Positions 45,266-53,736 of a stretch of DNA of 64,000 nucleotides are shown one piece after another. The notes beneath the pieces are model-generated. The model saw only the letters and a program-made list of their open reading frames with translations, searched no databases and was not told the origin of the DNA. The stretch is from an uncultured Lachnospiraceae bacterium (lineage in GTDB: Bacteria > Bacillota > Clostridia > Lachnospirales > Lachnospiraceae). The stretch is from contig CALAEX010000100.1 of assembly GCA_937891165.1 (NCBI GenBank), positions 16,731 through 80,730 on the forward strand, given 5' to 3'. Numbering within the stretch: the first letter of the stretch is position 1; each line of letters starts with the position of its first letter. Both the position numbers and the translations under genes were made by a program.

Positions 45266-45490
45266 ATGATAGAAATAATGAAAGAAGAAAAAGAAATTCA
45301 GGAAGATTTGGTAAAGCAATATGAGGATGAATTATTTAAATTAGAAAATGGAATGGGTCTTGCCAGAGTAATGGATAAGAACTCCACCAGATTCGCAATT
45401 AGTAATTTAAAGAGACATATTGCAGATATCAAGATTTACATCGACATCATCAATGAAGAAATTAAAGAATTAGAAGAGATTGCACAATAA
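45266..45490 (+). CDS. Small coiled-coil protein, 74 aa
   Basis: ATG after TGGAGG. Alternating charged and hydrophobic residues give helices over its full length. No family recognised. Its stop lies inside the following terminator. Confidence 0.65.
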   Translation: MIEIMKEEKEIQEDLVKQYEDELFKLENGMGLARVMDKNSTRFAISNLKRHIADIKIYIDIINEEIKELEEIAQ

Positions 45491-45516
45491 GTGCAATCTC
45501 TATTTTCTTTTTTTAT
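45476..45516. terminator. Terminator, probably bidirectional
   Basis: GAGATTGCAC pairs with GTGCAATCTC, followed by a run of T; lies between convergent genes. Confidence 0.7.
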
Positions 45517-46751
45517 CCTTCATATCCTACTGGATATTTAGGTGTAAATGAGTATGTTTTTTCTTTAATCTCTATACTCATGATTCTATTATATAAAATA
45601 GTCAGTTTATCTCTATATGCTAATAAATATTCCATAGAATGTGGAACTTCATATTTTCTAGCATACTTATCATTTTTCAGAATACTGATATAGTACTCTA
45701 CGGTATCAATCTTACTTCTTGTATAAGATAACATTAGTAATTTATCATCATGAGTTTTAATCTTATCAGATTCTACAGAAATATAGTCAATATCATAGTC
45801 ATTTAATTTCTTTAATTTTTTCTTAGTAAAGAAAAATTCCAAGTAGTATTCTTCCTCTAATTTGTTTGCTAAGTTACTGGTCATTTCTAGTTTTACTTCA
45901 TTAGAGATAGAAGTATCGCTACAACCTTCGGAATATAAGAATTTCATCTTAGCTAACTGCAGTCCAGCATAGGCACTTGGAGTTTTCTCTAAAAGTTTTT
46001 TAAAGTTATTTGTATTTAGATATCCTCGCCTTCGTTTAAAGTTTTCAATAGTTTCTACAGAAAACTTAAACGTATCTACCATAGATTTATCAGGGTCTTG
46101 TTCTGCAGAAAAAATTAATTTTCCCATTACAGAATCTAATTCATCACCATATCCTAATTTTTTAGCATGGTTGTCTGCATAAATTTCCGGACGTAAATTT
46201 ATTTTACTTTCTTTCTTTGCAGATGTGGTACAAGAATCCATAATAGGAAGTTTTAATAATTCAGAAAATTTCTGATTTCTAAATACTGCTTTTAAATTAC
46301 TATTTAATATAGCATATTGATATTTAAGTATTCTAGCAATTCTATTTGGAATCGCGTTAGAATGAAGGGTATGCCCAACCTCATGTAATAATAAAGCAGT
46401 ACATTCTTTTGCAGAAATAGAAGCAATCGTATCATCTAATACCCTTCTATCAATTTCTATATTCCAGACTTTGTTTTGTTGCCAAAGCTCGTAAATGATA
46501 GAAACGGATTCTTCATTGATAATAGCTTCAACCAACTTCTCCAATGTAGATACAGAAGGAAATACAGACATTACAAAACAAGGGTCGCTCATTTTAGTTT
46601 CTAGAATCGTAATTTCAAACTTATAACCATAGACTTGGTTTAAACACTTCTCGATTCTTTCAATCGCTTGTTTATTTTTTCTATTTTTCTTGAGAACTAT
46701 AAAGCATTCCTCTATAGTTTCAAATCTCATTTTTTGAGCTTCTATATTCAT
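45513..46751 (-). CDS. HExxH zinc metalloprotease-like protein, 412 aa
   Basis: ATG 46751 with GAGGTG upstream. The motif ALLLHEVGHTLHSN (about residues 118-131) holds the zinc-binding HExxH, and RPEIYADNHAKKLG about 60 residues later could supply the third ligand (E) with the E-x-x-A-D pattern common in such peptidases. N- and C-terminal regions are helical without known domains. It may process virion proteins or act on the host envelope; neither is shown. Not secreted by signal peptide. Confidence 0.7.
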   Translation of the reverse strand: MNIEAQKMRFETIEECFIVLKKNRKNKQAIERIEKCLNQVYGYKFEITILETKMSDPCFVMSVFPSVSTLEKLVEAIINEESVSIIYELWQQNKVWNIEIDRRVLDDTIASISAKECTALLLHEVGHTLHSNAIPNRIARILKYQYAILNSNLKAVFRNQKFSELLKLPIMDSCTTSAKKESKINLRPEIYADNHAKKLGYGDELDSVMGKLIFSAEQDPDKSMVDTFKFSVETIENFKRRRGYLNTNNFKKLLEKTPSAYAGLQLAKMKFLYSEGCSDTSISNEVKLEMTSNLANKLEEEYYLEFFFTKKKLKKLNDYDIDYISVESDKIKTHDDKLLMLSYTRSKIDTVEYYISILKNDKYARKYEVPHSMEYLLAYRDKLTILYNRIMSIEIKEKTYSFTPKYPVGYEG

Positions 46752-46837
46752 AACGATTTCACCTCGTTTAAAATTTCTTACATATTAAACAAATGTTTTC
46801 ATGATATTTTACACCCACATATTTATGAGAATAGTGA

Positions 46838-46846
46838 TATATTATT
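46838..46846 (+). promoter_or_regulatory. Class A promoter-like motif TATATTATT
   Basis: 78 nt before the ATG at 46916, followed by TATTTAGTAATGAA. Confidence 0.5.
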
Positions 46847-46915
46847 TATTTAGTAATGAATGAAATTCAATTACTCAGGTCACATTAAACTAAATTAGAA
46901 AGGTAGGTGTTTGTT

Positions 46916-47038
46916 ATGTCTGGTAAGAAAAAGAAAAAATATAGTGATAAGTACGAAAACTTCAATATTTCAGAAGTCTTGGAAAAGATTTTAAAAAGGA
47001 GAAGAAGTAAGAAAGATGTAAGAAACATATGGCACTAA
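46916..47038 (+). CDS. Small basic protein, 40 aa
   Basis: ATG after AAAGGTAGG. MSGKKKKKYSDKYENFNISE opens a lysine- and arginine-rich peptide. It overlaps the next gene by 10 nt, which supports coupled translation. Function unknown. Confidence 0.55.
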   Translation: MSGKKKKKYSDKYENFNISEVLEKILKRRRSKKDVRNIWH

Positions 47039-47214
47039 TAGTTGATTTTCAGCAGGTTAAGAAATTATGGGATGAAAATAAAATTCCTCATAAAAGCGAA
47101 AAACGACGTGCTGAACGAAGACAAAAGATAAAAGAGCTGGAACTCTTTCAAAAACTTATGATGGGTGACCCATATAACGATATATTTGGGAAAAGACTAC
47201 CAACTAAGAAATAG
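47029..47214 (+). CDS. Small basic protein, 61 aa
   Basis: ATG overlaps the end of the 46916 gene. Charged (KRRAERRQKIKELELFQKL). No family recognised. Confidence 0.55.
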   Translation: MALIVDFQQVKKLWDENKIPHKSEKRRAERRQKIKELELFQKLMMGDPYNDIFGKRLPTKK

Positions 47215-47264
47215 GATGGGAGACCATTTTATTTATAAAAATATTTAATCAGGAGGAAACAAAA

Positions 47265-47822
47265 ATGGCTAAAGAATCAGTGAATGATGTTTTAACCGAC
47301 ATTGCCGCGGTGGTTACATCTGACGGTAAAAAGAAATTAAATCAGTTTAACAGAACAAATTTTAACAGACTCTTGAATGCAGCAGCATCTGACCCGGACT
47401 TTACAAGTCAGGTTGCTATCATTAAAGGTGGTGAATTCAAAGGTTACAATGAAGTAGCTTGTGGAAAAGAATTCCGTAAATGGATGAGACATCTGTTAGA
47501 AAGAGCAGGTATTGATTCTACAGAATCCGGTATGGTAGAATCACCGGATTTTGCTGTAGGAAATGTGAGCTGGATGTATGACTTATTTGCAGAAGTTATG
47601 TGGCTTTATATGGAAGGAAACAAATTTGCTTTTCCTAAGAAAGAAGATTTTGAAGCTGTTCTTGCAATTAAAGATGTTGATGAAACAGTAAAAGTATCTG
47701 AAATTAAAAAACCGGGCGGACCAAGCCTTGGTGTATTTGAGCAGACAAAGAAAGCTCATAAAGTATTGACAGTTAAATCCAGCTGCCCAAAATATCTGGC
47801 AAGTAGACGTCAGGTAGATTAA
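47265..47822 (+). CDS. Unknown phage protein, 185 aa
   Basis: ATG behind CAGGAGG. Starts MAKESVNDVLTDIAAVVTSD. Compact, mostly helical with conserved-looking aromatic residues (WMYDLFAEVMWLYMEGN) and a basic C-terminus. Family not recognised. Strong ribosome site suggests an abundant product. Confidence 0.7.
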   Translation: MAKESVNDVLTDIAAVVTSDGKKKLNQFNRTNFNRLLNAAASDPDFTSQVAIIKGGEFKGYNEVACGKEFRKWMRHLLERAGIDSTESGMVESPDFAVGNVSWMYDLFAEVMWLYMEGNKFAFPKKEDFEAVLAIKDVDETVKVSEIKKPGGPSLGVFEQTKKAHKVLTVKSSCPKYLASRRQVD

Positions 47823-47878
47823 TCGGATATAAATATACCTAACAATTTAACCTCGCGTGTTATTTTATTCAAAATAAG

Positions 47879-47917
47879 AAGAAGAAGATAGTTCATTCGA
47901 ACTATCTTCTTTTTTTA
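47879..47917. terminator. Bidirectional terminator
   Basis: AGAAGATAGTTC pairs with GAACTATCTTCT and has T runs on both strands; it overlaps the stop of cassette 5. Confidence 0.75.
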
Positions 47918-48238
47918 CATTCCATATATTTTGGTTGGAATCACCTTTGTTCTATCTAGACTTGTATCATCCAATGCATATCCTATATTTACAAAATTTT
48001 CATCACATGTGACAGTTCTCCACCAACATCCACCATTTATTGTAGAATCTTGCTCTACAGAAAGCCAACATTTCAAATTTGTATTTTTTGGTATATAAAA
48101 ATGCCATTTACTAGTCCAACCCACCTTTCCAATAAATTGAATTATAATACCATTATACTTAGATAAATCTAAAGATATTTTTTGTGTTCCTGCGGTAAAG
48201 GTTCCAGCACTATTAGTCCATAAAGTTTTTAATGCCAT
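47915..48238 (-). CDS. Adhesin-like cassette protein 5, 107 aa
   Basis: ATG 48238 with GGAGG about 9 nt upstream, so this copy has a normal start. It begins MALKTLWTNSAGTFTAGTQK and is a beta-rich, tryptophan-bearing domain (KWHFYIPKNTNLKCWLS) suited to binding. The frame also runs upstream through LNSKVTSLEGNS into the palindrome. Confidence 0.65.
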   Translation of the reverse strand: MALKTLWTNSAGTFTAGTQKISLDLSKYNGIIIQFIGKVGWTSKWHFYIPKNTNLKCWLSVEQDSTINGGCWWRTVTCDENFVNIGYALDDTSLDRTKVIPTKIYGM

Positions 48239-48266
48239 AACACTATTTCCCTCCAAGCTTGTTACT

Positions 48267-48347
48267 TTACTATTTAGCTTAATAAAAATTCTCTATCTCC
48301 CGTGTTTTACCGAGAGATAGAGAAAATTAATTGTGCTAAATTCAATC
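48267..48347 (-). repeat. Cassette-associated palindrome, copy 5
   Basis: Same element as at 16373; its loop (CGTGTTTTACCG) matches copies 3 and 4, and its far end is slightly changed (TCAATCGCACCCCCC). Confidence 0.8.
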
Positions 48348-48389
48348 GCACCCCCCATCCTAAGGAAATATTTCCTTAGATTTTAACCA

Positions 48390-48440
48390 TATATTATTCT
48401 TATGAACATATATTATTCTTATGAACATATATTATTCTTA
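48390..48440 (+). promoter_or_regulatory. Triplicated class A promoter-like motif
   Basis: TATATTATTCTTATGAACA occurs three times in tandem with an exact 19-nt period (starts 48390, 48409 and 48428). The last copy is 44 nt before the 48472 start. Confidence 0.6.
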
Positions 48441-48471
48441 TGAATAAAACTAAAGAAAGAAGGTAATTAGT

Positions 48472-49302
48472 ATGGTTATGTCTATGTCTAAAGATGAAGC
48501 TTATAAACAATTGATACGGAGGGTAAACGAATTAAATGAATATTTAGATGAGGTAATTTTAGAATTTGAAGAAACTGGTGAAAGATATTATGCGTATAGA
48601 GGAATAGAGCGATGCGATTTCCATATCAGAGAAGACGTATATCCAAATCTTTTCCAATATCTATATCATTTTAAATTAGATGAATTTGAATGTGAATTTG
48701 ATATGTCAATCAAACCACTATTTAAAGATATCATTCCTAAAATTATTTTATTGGAAAATATATTTGTCGATTGTAATACAAATGTTTGGAAACATTTCAT
48801 AACTCTTCCCGAAATTTCAGCAAATGACTTTGTGTGTTGCTCTTATGAGAATATGAGTAAGTTACCACGTTTACCAAAAAGATATATTCCGAAACGCGAT
48901 AATGAATATATGGAAACTGTTATTATGCAAAGCTCTATGATACCAACATATATTCTAGATGATCCTGAAATGCAAAGATTATTATTTATAAAGCATGGAC
49001 GTGAGATTCATTATACGGAATATTATTATGAGTTTTGCCCATATCATGGAAAATTTGAATCTAATAACTCTTGTAAAACATTTGACATTATCAGATTATT
49101 ATATTTGGATGACTTTGATACTATATGCTATAAGAAATTTGTATTAACTGAAGAAGTTCATGAGTCAGCAAAAGATATAGTTGCAAAAATAAAGAAAATG
49201 ATGCAAGACGGACCGCATAAATCTTTGATTCGAAAGTATGCATTTGGGAATTCCAAAGATGTATACAAATTTGCTGGTCGAAATATACATGAGTTGACAT
49301 AA
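48472..49302 (+). CDS. Unknown phage protein, 276 aa
   Basis: ATG after AGAAGGT; a second Met two codons on is possible. Tyrosine-rich, mixed fold, no recognised motif. Stands alone behind the triplicated promoter-like motif, so it may be strongly or specially expressed. Similar in size and tone to the 53007-57558 set, without clear alignment. Confidence 0.65.
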   Translation: MVMSMSKDEAYKQLIRRVNELNEYLDEVILEFEETGERYYAYRGIERCDFHIREDVYPNLFQYLYHFKLDEFECEFDMSIKPLFKDIIPKIILLENIFVDCNTNVWKHFITLPEISANDFVCCSYENMSKLPRLPKRYIPKRDNEYMETVIMQSSMIPTYILDDPEMQRLLFIKHGREIHYTEYYYEFCPYHGKFESNNSCKTFDIIRLLYLDDFDTICYKKFVLTEEVHESAKDIVAKIKKMMQDGPHKSLIRKYAFGNSKDVYKFAGRNIHELT

Positions 49303-49313
49303 CGATAATCAAT

Positions 49314-49349
49314 AAGAGTAGATACCAAAATATCTACTCTTATTTTTTG
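49314..49349 (+). terminator. Hairpin terminator
   Basis: AAGAGTAGATA pairs with TATCTACTCTT and is followed by ATTTTTT. Confidence 0.75.
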
Positions 49350-49367
49350 TTATTTTACGCAAGGAGA

Positions 49368-49395
49368 GGTTAGTGATGTGACCACATCACTAACC
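49368..49395. other. Perfect hairpin of unknown role
   Basis: GGTTAGTGATGTG pairs with CACATCACTAACC over 13 bp, directly before a tiny membrane ORF. No T run. It could hide the start region of the peptide gene or be a second terminator. Confidence 0.5.
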
Positions 49396-49398
49396 CAA

Positions 49399-49500
49399 AT
49401 GTTAGATAAATCGCACCGATTCTCTAAAATACGAAAAATTGTAATTCTTTTCCATGGAATATTTATAATAGCCTACTTGCTATTTACATATATGTATTAA
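49399..49500 (+). CDS. Possible 33-residue membrane peptide
   Basis: MLDKSHRFSKIRKIVILFHG followed by IFIIAYLLFTYMY: a basic head and one hydrophobic helix, the classic layout of a small inner-membrane peptide. No good ribosome site. Small phage membrane peptides can block host functions, but nothing specific is shown. Confidence 0.4.
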   Translation: MLDKSHRFSKIRKIVILFHGIFIIAYLLFTYMY

Positions 49501-49513
49501 TAGTAATTAACTA

Positions 49514-49873
49514 CTATTCTGCCATTATTCCTATGAATGTTTGATCTGGTTTAAATATAAATACACAACATCCATAACTTAACATACAATCTTCCAATTC
49601 GATTTCCCAGTATTCATAAATGTTTTCTCCATTTATGATAAAGTGAGCGAATCTTTCACCATCATTCGTTGGATTTCTTTCTCTTATGAAATCACTTTTA
49701 TACTTTATCTTCATTTGATTTAAAAAATTTAAAAATCGTGTATAATCGGTATTACCTGACACCGCTGTGACAACTTCTGATGATTCGGATTCTGTCATAA
49801 ATCCATTTTCAATTGTAGTAATATCTTTTATTGATTCGGTAGCAACACTAGCTACAATATGTTTTTCTGGCAT
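49514..49873 (-). CDS. Unknown protein, 119 aa
   Basis: ATG 49873, 18 nt after the stop of the polymerase C-half, so probably in the same operon. Polar N-terminus, then a small alpha-beta fold. No family recognised. Confidence 0.65.
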   Translation of the reverse strand: MPEKHIVASVATESIKDITTIENGFMTESESSEVVTAVSGNTDYTRFLNFLNQMKIKYKSDFIRERNPTNDGERFAHFIINGENIYEYWEIELEDCMLSYGCCVFIFKPDQTFIGIMAE

Positions 49874-49890
49874 AATTAAAAACTCCTCAT

Positions 49891-52478
49891 TTAAAATGTA
49901 ATAATATTTGTGAAACTTTCTGTCTCTCTATTTACACCATTCTTCTTATATCCTGTTGGTACACAATTTATTTTAAGTAAATCTGTAACGGATTTAAATG
50001 GTGCTAAAATAGAACCAATCATAGAACCATAATCAATAAATGGTTTAATCCATTCTGGAATGCTTCCATTGGATGGAATTGCAATTACTTGCATTCCTTT
50101 TGATTTTACATTTACTTTACCATCTTTTACACTAGTGGTAACAAAGATACCCGAATGATCATGGAATATTTCTTTCATAATAATATCATAAATTTCAGGT
50201 TCTGTTCTTTTCAATGGTTCAATGTCTTCTTCTTTAAAAGTAGTTAATTTTAACATTTTTACTTTAGAAGGAAGTTCAATTTGATTATCTGGATAGATAG
50301 AATTCCAGGTAATAACACCACGAACAGATTGCTCTGTTCCAGGTTCTGCATAAGCAGAAAGTTCTTTTGCATTTGCAATTGGAAGATAGGTAAGATTTCC
50401 CATTTGAATATCTTGCATAATATCTTTTTCCAACTGTCTTAATTCTTCTCTTAGACCACGAACATCAATATTTTCTGATTTGAGAAGATAATCTTCTGCT
50501 AATCTAGTAAATATCTCTTCGCAAACATCGGATGTACTTGCTTTCTTAAAATCAACATTTGTATTTAGTATATAACGCTACTTATATACCGAGTTTATAA
50601 AACTCCTCTATATTACTATAGAGATTAGACTATATCTTCATCTCATGATAAGATGCAATACATTTCCATTACGCTTGTAATGTACTCCCATATGGGATAG
50701 TCGTTGAACCTTACATGTTGTCTTGGCTGCTGATTGTCTAGTTAAAGAGTTCCCAGCAATTAGTACTGTTATTCAATGTAACTTACGCTACAAGGGACCT
50801 ATTGATTAAGCCTTTAATATCCGTCTTAGGTGGATTAAGCAATGTACCTTCACGAAGTTTAAATAAAGACATATATCTTTTCTTAACTTCAGAGATTACT
50901 AATCTTCTCATAAAAACTTTTTGTTTACAATTCTTTTGAATTCACTTTCCTCTATTTACTAGAGGGAACAGACTATATCTTCATAATTAAATGCCTCCCA
51001 TTTCGAATGTGAAAAGATTTTATCACACCCTACGCTATAAAAGCTAGTCGTTGAACGTTCTCTATTAAGAGCTTCGCTGCTGATTATCCTTTACGGGTTT
51101 CCCAGCAATTAAAGAGGTTTTAAATGAGCTAATGAGTCAACTCATTCTTCATATTAAATCTTGGTCTAAATTCTTCTGGAATATTTGAACACTCACCATA
51201 TTTAAGTAATATATCAGTTATTACTTCTGTGAGTGTATAAGTTATTGTATTAATCAATATAAACTCAATATTTTCTTTAGGTTTATTAGATTCGTTTGCG
51301 AAATTATTCAATGCAAACTCCATCCACTCATCAAGTGCTAAGATATTAGAGTCAGTGTCGATAATAACTACACTTTTTCTACCTAAGTTTTTAAGTCTAT
51401 AAATTCTATCGAATACAAGATACTGAGTATATACATATTTCATATATAAAGAACCTAATTCTTTAACTTCATTCTCTATTGATTTAGGAATGTCATTAGG
51501 ATCCATAAATGCTTCATTGCAAGCAAATGAATTATATTTTTCAGCATCATCAAATCTACCCCTGAATTCAGGGGGAATTAAAGATTCCCAGTCATCACGT
51601 TTCATTTCCGCTTTCGTGAGGACTGGATAAATATTTACCTTATCTATGATAGTTCTATGCAACTCCATTACATAAGGATGGTCACTAGTAAATTCCTGTA
51701 ACCTATTTCTATAATAAATTCTAGTAAGTTCATTACTAGAAAGATTTGTTAAATAACTAAACAAAGGTTGTTCATACTCATCATCCCAATCTATAAACAT
51801 ACATTTTAATTTATCGAAAACCTCATAAATAGATTTACGATTTATCCATTTATCAGTATAAGAGTCTTCACTTATTTGCTCGACTACACAATTGAGCCAA
51901 TGAATACATTCTGTCAAATCAATAAATAAGAAATTATCAGCAATAAATGCTTCAAATGTTGAATAACACGTACTGATAACAGATTGACATGTACTTGTCG
52001 TGCAACCACCAGACCATTGACTGAAAAATGCACTACTTCGCATACCAGAAGCTCCATAATAGGAATTTGCATTTATCTTCATATTCGCCTGTAATAAATC
52101 TAAATCTTTATATGCTTGAGAGTTTGGGTCTTTAATACCAAACATTTGTTTTTTATATGCTTTACGTTTCTTAAGCATCATATCTAGCATACTAGCAACT
52201 GGATTTACGGCTTCGTGTTGATTCATATAAAAAGTACCGTTTCCAGCAATTAATGGTTCTTCTTTAATTGCCCAATCCATAATCGTGAGCAAAGTACTAG
52301 ATTGGGTCTTTCGTTTAAAGTTATTATCTATAATAACAGATGGATTGGATAGATATTTATCTATCTCGCCATCTATCAAATCTTCTAAATCATCTTCATC
52401 CCATTCGGGGTTCATTGTCCTTAGAGATTCTATAGAATCTTTCTTATATAAATCTAAGAAAAGACTTGGTTGTTTCAT
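49891..52478 (-). CDS. Split family-B DNA polymerase, C-terminal half: motifs B and C, with two group I introns
   Basis: Reconstructed exons: 52478-51140, 50916-50809 and 50555-49891, 704 codons in one frame. Motif B is NMKINANSYYG (132-142) and motif C is VVIIDTDSN (370-378). The joined sequence FNMKNEFFMRRLVISEVKKR, then YMSLF, then KGFDFKKAST is the conserved KKRY/KGxD region of PolB, followed by the thumb. With the N-half at 8596 this supplies all polymerase and exonuclease motifs, 1339 residues in total, larger than most phage PolB. ATG 52478 has AGAAAGGAAG upstream, so this half is translated separately. Confidence 0.9.
50556..50808 (-). other. Group I intron 2 of the polymerase C-half gene
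   Basis: Core CTAATTGCTGG/AATCAGCAGC, P7 GACTAT with ATAGTC, P9 hairpin CTCTATAGTAATATAGAG and terminal G. The 5' site is after GGCT. 253 nt, no ORF. Confidence 0.8.
50917..51139 (-). other. Group I intron 1 of the polymerase C-half gene
   Basis: P1 is TGAGTT with AGCTCA; the 5' site follows the first U of GAGTT. Same core with P7 GACTAG/ATAGTC, P9 CCTCTA/TAGAGG, terminal G. 223 nt, no ORF. Confidence 0.8.
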
Positions 52479-52589
52479 AAGTTTATTTCTTCCTTTCTTA
52501 AGATATTTACGTTATTGTCGTTAACTATGTTTAAATTTAAGCAATAACTATATATTAGGAAAAATTTAATAAAGAAAGGAAATTTAATA

Positions 52590-52961
52590 ATGGATATGAA
52601 AAAAGAAGAATTTTTAGTATCAGCTTATAAGACATTAGAAGTGTCTGAAAATAAAGTGGAGGATGTAAGTGATGGATATCATACATTCAAAGAATTATAT
52701 CATCATAGAGCAGTATTATTTTCTGTAATCTGTAATATGTTTAAAGATATTGCTTGGAAGAGTAAAATGCATAATGGTGGTACTATGTATGATGGTATGT
52801 TTATTGTAGGTATTAATACTCCTAATGGGCAAGCAACTTACCATTACGATATTGATCCATATTGGGATATGTTTAATGTGAAAGAATTGGAAAGTGCTCC
52901 AAAGTGGGATGGTCATACTCCAGATGAATCAATCAGACGTATTGGAGAATTGGCTAAATAA
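52590..52961 (+). CDS. Unknown protein, 123 aa
   Basis: ATG after AGAAAGGAAA. Region KFKEL to HHRAVLFSVICNMFKDIAWK then SKMHNGGTMYDGMFIVG has the look of a small phage-conserved hypothetical. No known motif is certain. Divergent from the polymerase C-half. Confidence 0.65.
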   Translation: MDMKKEEFLVSAYKTLEVSENKVEDVSDGYHTFKELYHHRAVLFSVICNMFKDIAWKSKMHNGGTMYDGMFIVGINTPNGQATYHYDIDPYWDMFNVKELESAPKWDGHTPDESIRRIGELAK

Positions 52962-52964
52962 CGA

Positions 52965-52973
52965 TATATTATT
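52965..52973 (+). promoter_or_regulatory. Class A promoter-like motif TATATTATT
   Basis: 42 nt before the 53007 start, followed by TATTTAGAAT. Confidence 0.5.
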
Positions 52974-53006
52974 TATTTAGAATAATATATAAAGGAGAGA
53001 ACAAAA

Positions 53007-53723
53007 ATGCCCAGTGATGAATATTTTAAAACAACACAATTTTTTGATAAGATGACAGAAGACGATGAAACCCACGGAAAAGTGGGTTTCATCAAATTTA
53101 AGCACGAAATGATCATGGAGAATATTTATGACCCCTCGTATTCCAGATGTAGTATGATAAGAAGAATTGATATTTATGATATCTGGGCTAAGTCATCCTT
53201 TCGATATTTATTTATTGAAAAAATGATGAATTCATTATCGTTTTATGAACAAGTTTCCTATATCAAAATGCTTCTCCGAATAATGTTTCAAAACGGCTTC
53301 CGATTTGATAAATATGGATTATATTCAGGACGTCCATTGACAGATAAAGAATTTGTACAAACTGGTTTTTCTATATTACTTAGTAATAAACCTGACGTAT
53401 TAGAACATGTAACTGATTATGTATTTAATAAACTTTATTTTGTTAAGCGGACTATGTATTATATGGATATTCGTATAGCAAATACTTTCTGGAACCGATT
53501 TTTAATTATTCCTGAAAGCCATGAAGATAATATGAATTTAATTTTTCAAGAGAACGAAAAACTTCAAAGAAAAACAGGATATCGAAAGGTTTATAATATT
53601 GAATATATGGTTGATAGTAAAGCTTATGAATTAGATGTACTTGCAGACCCTTCTAGGGATTTTAGTCGTAAGGTTGACTTACTATTAGACCATACAATTT
53701 ATAATCGTTGTGAATATTATTAA
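53007..53723 (+). CDS. Unknown protein, first of a tandem series, 238 aa
   Basis: ATG after AAAGGAGAG. Aromatic-rich, alpha-beta, no motif recognised. It contains ANTFWNRFLIIPESHEDNMN; a short N-T-F-W block also occurs in the 55328 gene (YNTFWIKAYAYSN), hinting at distant relationship. Heads an operon reaching at least 55189. Confidence 0.65.
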   Translation: MPSDEYFKTTQFFDKMTEDDETHGKVGFIKFKHEMIMENIYDPSYSRCSMIRRIDIYDIWAKSSFRYLFIEKMMNSLSFYEQVSYIKMLLRIMFQNGFRFDKYGLYSGRPLTDKEFVQTGFSILLSNKPDVLEHVTDYVFNKLYFVKRTMYYMDIRIANTFWNRFLIIPESHEDNMNLIFQENEKLQRKTGYRKVYNIEYMVDSKAYELDVLADPSRDFSRKVDLLLDHTIYNRCEYY

Positions 53724-53736
53724 GGGGGTGATAACA

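Noticed and set aside
16373..48347. CRISPR array or diversity-generating retroelement
   Set aside because: The five repeats are 85 nt and kilobases apart, not regularly spaced, and no reverse transcriptase or cas gene is present.
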